Part shown: piece after piece, positions 58,212 to 64,000 of the stretch
How the letters are laid out: every line of letters starts with the position of its first letter
Position numbering within the stretch: the stretch's first letter is position 1
Assembly: GCA_002946415.1 (NCBI GenBank)
Contig: NJPS01000058.1
Location: 62,001 to 126,000, forward strand
Source: Rutstroemia sp. NJR-2017a BVV2
Lineage: Eukaryota; Ascomycota; Leotiomycetes; Helotiales; Rutstroemiaceae
Direction: 5' to 3'
Length of the DNA stretch: 64,000 nt
Position numbers and translations under genes: made by a program
The notes under the pieces: generated by a model
Databases searched by the model: none
Told to the model about the DNA's origin: nothing
Seen by the model: the letters and a program-made list of their open reading frames with translations, nothing else

Positions 58212-61200
58212 TCAGATGATAGCACTCCTCCCTCCTAGCGGCGTCTCATTCCTTGGTCCTCCCGTCCCCGTCCTCACAATTCCGCCACCGGCACCTGCAT
58301 TCCCAGCACCACCCTGCTGAGCTGTACCGTCCTGGCTCTGCCCACCCCTTAAATTCATACTCCCAATCCTACTTACGATGTTGCTGCCCACTGCATCGAC
58401 AGCGCCTCTAGGCGACGCAAAACTTGGACTTTGCGCTGCAACCTCCTGGACTTTGAATAAACGGATCTGCGTTGTGTTCCAAACACCTACCGTTCCTTTT
58501 GCGACTTGCAATTCGGACGTAAAAACGAAAGCCCAAAGAAGCGATTCATACCAGCCGAGAGACAGGGGTGACCATTCGAATGAATGGATGCGAATCGGCG
58601 TGGTTTCTATGCCAGGGATGGGGGATTTCTGGATAGTGCGGAGGATATTGGAGGTGGGAGTATCGGTGAGAGTTGTGGTGGATTGCGAGATAAGCGGGGA
58701 GAGGTGAGATATCAAGGTGAGGATTGTGTGAAGGGGAAGTTCAGGGAGCCAGCTCTCTATCCAGTGTGAAGTAGGTTCGAAGCCACCGGTTGAGGAGAAA
58801 GCTGCATAGCTACTTAAGCTTGTGGTGCTATTTTGCCGGGAAAATGTAGGCATGCCAGCTAAAATATGTTAGTAATTATTAACTGGATGGGGGGTTGTAT
58901 ATCTTACCTGGCATTTTGCCTCTAGCTTTTTCTGACATCCCCCGTAGTTGTGTCGGAACTGTTTCATCGAAACTTGATGATACTGAAGATGCCCTCGAAG
59001 GTCGGTCTGATTGGGTTGGTGTCGTTGGTGTTGCACGATTAGGACGTTGTTCGTCGTTGCTATCTTCATCTTCATCATCTCCAATCGCGAAAGTATCCTC
59101 CTCAGGAACGTCACTGAGCGCCGGAGCTCGTTGATGACTCGTGGAAGGGCTTCTTATGCTCTCCACAGAACCTCGTCGACTATCAATGTCGCCTGACTCA
59201 GATGAACGTTCTTTCATCCGGCGATTGCGTCGTTCGATTTCTTCCTGACCACTTTCAAGTGTGAAGTGTCGCAAGGCTAGTTAGATGTTAGTGATTTTCT
59301 AGCTGTCGATGTTCTGAGGGGTTTGTGTACCTTCAAATCTTTTCTTGTTCCTTAAGATAGCGTACACAAAGTTTGGATTTTCTGCATGATTTGTCAACAT
59401 CAACTATTTCTTGTGTGGTGGGAGATACTTACTGGAATATTGATGCTCTATGATAGCATTCATACTTTCCAATAAAGACCGCAATAGATCATGGTTGCTA
59501 TCGTTGGAGAGTAAGAATCCAGGGGAAGACATAGAAGCAAACAGTTGCAATAGCTTCGATGACGTAGCAGCACTGATATTTTCCAGATATGCTGCGATGT
59601 TATTTATCACCGCTAGCAAAGCCGGATAGATAGCCGTAAGTTTTCCTTGGCTCATCGTAATTATATTGTATATCGACTGTTCGGTCAGTACTGCGATCCG
59701 TCCATGGATACGATTTACTCACTTGAATCAGAAAATCGGCATATGTTCCATGAAATGATTGGAGCCTGATACTTGGCGGGAGCGTATCCTGAGCTTCGAA
59801 TCTCTTGTTAAGACTCTTTCCAAAGTTCGGCTCCACGCTCAATGTCTGAAGAATGAAGACGCACATCCGAACAATGCCCTGTTTCGATGCATCCAGTCTA
59901 TATTCAAGGGAGTAGAATAAGATGAGGATGACAAAATCATGAGATCTGTCCGTGTCAATTATAAATGATCTAAATCGCTTGTTGCATTGGGTTATCTCCC
60001 AGAAAAGCATGATCATTTCTGATGCACATTTTGGATATGATGAACTTCCAGGAATATAGGAAGTGGTAGCGTTCATGGGTTGATTCAAGATTCTGGTCAT
60101 CCCATCTACAATGAATTGAAAGTCTTGCGGTCTATGCAAGCGCCCCAAGAAGTGACGAAAGAAATCTATATCGTTAGCTTCAGAAAAACACATACACAAA
60201 GGAACACCGGCTTACTTTTACTGGTTTGAGTTGGACCAGCTTCGGGTATTGGATATAAGAGTATAACAAGCAAGAACTGAGAGTGCAATTGTTAGCTTGA
60301 TGCGAGCACGGGACGGATGGAAACTGACCTGCAATGCATATGTAACTAAGATTTGTTTCGGATCTTTGAAGACTTGGACATTGTAAGGTACACGCCATGA
60401 TGCCGGGTTGTATTTCAAAGTCTACTTAATCAGTGATTGCACGACAGGCCCAGGGCAATTCGACTCACAGTATTGAGTAATGAACAGAGAACAGATAGAA
60501 CGACCTGTTTGTCTGGACATGTAGCGATATATGTGATGGCCTTAACACCTTGGACGGGGAGTAAGCTTGCGGACATGTACATGCTTTGACTTGTCAATGT
60601 CAAAAGCAACCTCAATATTTCGCAGCGGTTGCTCTCAAATTCTTTGCTCGTTCCCACCGGTGTATTGCATCCGACTCCGCTTTGCCATATCGCATAAGAG
60701 ACTTTATTCTTGCTGTTTTGAGGCTTGGGTAAAGTGAACTCCGCAAAGAAAAGTAGATCAATCAAGGTGTCTATCAGCTCCTCTGCCAAAGGTTTGACAT
60801 CTTCGTATTCTTGCGCCGCTGCTTCCAACTTCTGTAATTCTTCTTGCGATTCATCGAATATCACATCTCGGGCCAGATTCGCTTTGCTACACCGTGGTCA
60901 GTGGCTTCATAACTTGGCCCTGATCTGGAGTTAACTACCGTGTCCGTTTCCTCCTTGCGCCCCAAAAGAATGTCTCCTCCCATGCTTGTAGTCTTTCGGC
61001 CTCGTAAATGTAAGGTAGTATGCGCGTGAGGACCCGTATACAATTTAATGCATCTCTTTCCGGAGCGATTTCTGGGTGCGGGAATGAAGGATGGTGCCGC
61101 AAAATGAACAAACGGCTCGTCACTGCTAATATCAAGGTTTCGAGATTCTCTAAGGCGGTATCGCGGGTTCGTCGAATATCTGCGGGAGAGAACAAACTGA

Positions 61201-61384
61201 ACACATCTTCGGTGGATTCTGGTAATTCCCAAAACTATGCAAGGCTCGGTCAGTGACGAAAGAATTGGCAGGGTTGGAGCCAGCTTACAGAAGCCCAATA
61301 TGGATCATCGGCAGGAATGACTTTATCTTCTGAGAGTCTGAAGATGCCCTTCTTAAATACCAATTTCGAGTCGGAAGCTCCCAT
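58212..61384 (-). CDS. HID1: HID1 family protein (Golgi/endosomal trafficking), ten exons
   Basis: Large scaffold-like protein of the Hid-1/Ecm30/Dymeclin-related family, linked in animals to trans-Golgi sorting. Exons (minus strand) are 61384-61289, 61234-60939, 60886-60469, 60421-60329, 60276-60216, 60177-59723, 59676-59433, 59381-59331, 59276-58908 and 58858-58212. All phases agree, giving 909 aa. The N-terminus MGASDSKLVFKKGIFRL is the family start and offers Gly2 for N-myristoylation. Characteristic blocks are FWELPESTEDVFSLFSPADI, EALRHFTLESGQEEIERRNRR, and VPTQLRGMSEKARGKMPAGM. A Ser/Asp/Glu-rich disordered segment (about 590-680) precedes the final domain (HWIESWLPELPLHTILTLISH). The C-terminus is Gly-rich. 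Introns are short (45-53 bp mostly). Confidence 0.92.
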
Positions 61385-61674
61385 CCTCAGTTATGTCTGG
61401 CATTTGTACTGTGTTTCGAGATTCTAGATTGACCAAGGTGGAGGAGAGGCTACCTTATCTGCATAAAGAAGCTCGGGCTAAATTCCACGTGCCGTCTGAT
61501 GTACTTCTGTCTACGATTTGTGTACAACGTCAAAAGGTATATCATGGATTGTCCAATTGGTTCCCAGTCAATCAAATATAGTAATTCGGCATTCAAGCTA
61601 TGGCTTTATGTTGTAGTAGCTCAAATTGTGGGGTTTAACAACAACGCGGGGCCGAAGGAAAGGGTATCTAAAAT

Positions 61675-62582
61675 CTATGTATACAAACGAGCATTGCCCG
61701 AATTCCTCCTTCCTTTTTCGTACAGCCATTTATTATTCAATCCTACACTTGTCGTCTTCCCGGTAGGAGGACTTGGAGTTCCAGGGGTTCCGGGCAAATC
61801 GCTAGTTGAACCGCCAAGAGGGCTCAACGAACTGTAGGAATTTTTCCGCATGCCATTTCCATTCATCATCGCCTTTTGTAGCAAGGGACTTGCGCCTGGA
61901 GAGTAGATCGACCCCGAAGCGTTGACGAGACCTTCTAGACCACTAGCATTGTACGGACTGTCCGTTCGTTTGCCTGATGGGCTACCAGTTGCCGGACTTC
62001 CTTTTCTACTAGGAGAGCCACTCAAGGGTGTCGACGTCCTCCTATATCTTGGAGGTGTTACGTACTCTGAATTGGGAGTGGCCGGTCTCGAGCTCGGTGG
62101 TAGGCCTAAGAGTTTTCTTTGCGCGGGTGTGAGAGGGATATCCTCCATGTCGTCTCTCTTCACGAAGAATGGACGGAGTGCCATAAGGATGTTGATGGCC
62201 AAACACAGTTCTGTTAACCAAAATGACCATGATCCGAACAAATATAGTGATCCTCCAGGCATAAAGTAACTTGGAAACCTTCAGATTGATTAGCGCCATG
62301 AAGTAATTCCAACAATTGAAGTACGAACGTATCCCACATTGTCCGACCCAGGTACCACAGTGCTGCGAATCCTCCACCATTCCACAACAATTGCTTCATA
62401 TTTTGGTCTGAGAAAGTCGCCGCATTTTGCCTTCTTGCTATCTCATCGAACTTGGGGTGTCGCCATGTACCAGTCTGAGGCGTACTTGGCGGAGGTACTC
62501 CCAGACTTGACTTTCCTCCCGTTGATGCTGATGAAGAACGTTGTGCGACAGGAGTTGTGGGAGGACGCATGAGAGAAGACAT
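61675..62582 (-). CDS. POM34: Nucleoporin POM34-like membrane protein
   Basis: Pore-membrane nucleoporin of the fungal POM34 family. The proposed exons (minus strand) are 62582-62338 and 62278-61675 with a 59-bp intron (acceptor CTGAAG, branch GCTAAT), giving 282 aa. Family blocks are GTWRHPKFDEIARRQNAATFSDQNMKQLLWNGGG in two parts, and DIPLTPAQRKLLGLPPSSRPATP after the second membrane span. Hydrophobic spans are FAALWYLG.. and SLYLFGSWSFWLTELCLAINILMAL. The C-terminal 130 residues are Ser/Gly/Pro-rich and nucleoplasmic or cytosolic. The donor site (GTGGGA) is weak. A donor at 62351-62352 (GTACCT) is also phase-compatible and would remove nine more residues, so the exact junction is uncertain. 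Confidence 0.8.
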
Positions 62583-63168
62583 ATTGAGATGAAAAGCCTC
62601 GTATCAGTCTTGCTCGACAGTTGTGACTTATCTAACTTGCAATGTCAGCCGTCGCAGATCGGAAATGGTATGTCAACAAAAGAACCTTGGGACATTCTTA
62701 CTCTTATCTTTTGGTGTTAATCGCCGAACCAATCTATCTTCCCTGTAAGTTAGTAAAGCTCAAAGAAAAAGGTAACAAATTGTCCTATGTTAGCATTGTC
62801 GGATTGTTGATACAATTGATACTGTTGTCGAAGAGTCGTGAATACAATCAAATTCCCTCTTCACCTTCTTTCGAGCTTCATGTTTTGATGGCATTTCCCA
62901 TTTTAAGCTCATGCACTCGTCCTAAATAGGAATAGTGTCGTGTGGCCTATGCTCTCCTTCAAGATCCCAGCTTTCATCATCCCGCTGCCCCGCGAAGTTG
63001 TAAACATCTCAAACCATCTTCGATTAATCTGTTCATCAACCAACAGTTAGTAGTTTTCGAAGTCTGCCACGAGTCCTTACTTTGTGCCTATAGAGGAGAC
63101 CCATATAACTTCTCTCTACCACCACGACTGCGACTCTGAATACGGTTACATCTCCAAATTCTATCAAC
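62583..63168. promoter_or_regulatory. Divergent promoter of POM34 and acyl-CoA-synthetase-like genes
   Basis: A 586-bp space between start codons. Short frames in it do not look like proteins. No specific site is recognised. Confidence 0.4.
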
Positions 63169-64000
63169 ATGGGGTTCGACAACTGGCTGGAGGCTCTAGA
63201 CGAGACTATCACTGGCGTTGTTAGTGATTGGGATATTTATTCGACATTAATCGTCACACTTCTCATATCGGTCGTTACTTACCAAGTAATTACATCCCGC
63301 GACCCCGATTCTCATCCTATGCTTTTGGCCCGTCAATCTCAAGCTTCACCAGTCAGACAAGAAGGTCAATCAGCTGTGTTTCGATCGCACTCCGCCCCTC
63401 ATGGCATGGATTTGAACTCAGGACTCAATGTCAAGGATCCTGGTGATTCTAAGTGGGCTCGAGGTCGCGATGGCGATCTGCGAGATATCTGGAGAAGAGC
63501 TGTTGGAGGAGCTGTAGATAGGGAGAATAAGGAGACCGGAGTGATCGGAAGCTTAATGACTGTGTATGGCTCTGATAAGCTTGTCACTCATAAACTCGGT
63601 CTGTATCATTTAAAACATGCATATATACATTACTGACTCCTATCTAGCCGACGTTACTCGCCAGATCAACTTGATCGGTCAGCATATTAAACAAAATGGC
63701 GGCGCAAACGTTGCTGTTTACCTACCGAACTCTGTCGAATTTCTTGCGGCTTTATTCGCTTGCGCCTTCCATGACCTTAATGCGATCCTTCTACCGTTCG
63801 ATGAATCTCCCGAAACCCTGCTGTCCTTGATCCAGAAATCGAAGGCTGACACGGTTATTGCCTCCGTCGGTGCATTTCCCTTCGACATCGTAACCGAGTC
63901 ATATCCAGCTTTGAAACAGATGGTATGGGTTGTGGAGGAAGGCAGCAAACACATGGATTGGAATGAGGTACCGAAAGGAACCGGTGGGGCTGTCAATGTC
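63169..64000 (+). CDS. AMP-dependent acyl-CoA synthetase-like protein, 3' truncated by window end
   Basis: Exons are 63169-63598 and 63648 to beyond 64000, with a 49-bp intron joining THKLG to ADVTRQINLIG in phase; 260 residues are visible. After an N-terminal hydrophobic span (IYSTLIVTLLISVVTYQVI, about 24-42) and a polar linker, the sequence DVTRQINLIGQHIKQNGG.NVAVYLPNSVEFLAALFACAF has the opening pattern of the ANL adenylate-forming superfamily. It is followed by LNAILLPFDESPETLLSLIQKSKADTVIAS. The ATP-binding motifs lie beyond the window, so activity cannot be judged. The membrane anchor fits a fatty-acyl or very-long-chain type ligase on ER or lipid droplets, which is inference. Confidence 0.75.

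Noticed and set aside
62210..62278. 68-nt intron in POM34 from GTTTCC to AACAG
   Set aside because: It is phase-compatible but would remove most of a good membrane span, and its branch site would abut the acceptor.

Overview
The window is nuclear DNA from a filamentous ascomycete (Pezizomycotina). Genes are dense, on both strands, and split by short introns (mostly 46-135 bp) with GT..AG ends and CTAAC/CTAAT-like branch sites. The products are plainly fungal: a DUF4048 protein, a Zn2Cys6 regulator, a fungal-type TRK K+ transporter, POM34, HID1 and condensin CAP-G. From the general look of the proteins I suspect Leotiomycetes (Helotiales), but the sequence alone does not prove the class. I see no rRNA, tRNA, CRISPR or prophage-like element. 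Exon coordinates were derived by hand from splice signals, reading phase and family resemblance.

Layout: 1-2.7 kb is PWP2 (5' end cut by the window). Next is a 2.1 kb pyrimidine-rich gene-free stretch, then a DUF4048 gene (-). 7.7-15 kb holds a ligase-like protein without a ligase core, a phenolic acid decarboxylase, the NADH pyrophosphatase NPY1 (-) and a PQ-loop vacuolar transporter. 15.3-22.5 kb is a housekeeping block: TFIIH helicase SSL2/XPB (-), a CHY zinc-finger protein, proteasome alpha-4 (-), a MITE-like inverted-repeat element, and a D-2-hydroxyglutarate/D-lactate dehydrogenase. 23-27.6 kb holds two divergent fungal proteins of unknown function. 28-41 kb is more accessory: three BTB/POZ genes, a giant protein with three CbbX/SpoVK-type AAA+ domains, and a Zn2Cys6 regulator, separated by repeat-rich spacers. 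41.6-64 kb returns to housekeeping genes: mitoribosomal bL19m, a mitochondrial unknown, cysteine synthase, condensin CAP-G, TRK transporter, an epoxide-hydrolase-like protein, HID1, POM34, and the start of an acyl-CoA-synthetase-like gene cut by the window end.

There is no clear biosynthetic cluster. Joint function is suggested only locally: bL19m and a putative mitochondrial protein share a 206-bp divergent promoter, and three BTB genes lie within 13 kb. The most interesting items are proteins that keep a family fold but have lost catalytic parts (AAA domain 1 of the triple-AAA protein, the epoxide-hydrolase-like protein, the ligase-like protein), a BTB domain carrying a nucleoporin-like FG insert, and 5-nt and 7-nt coding exons.
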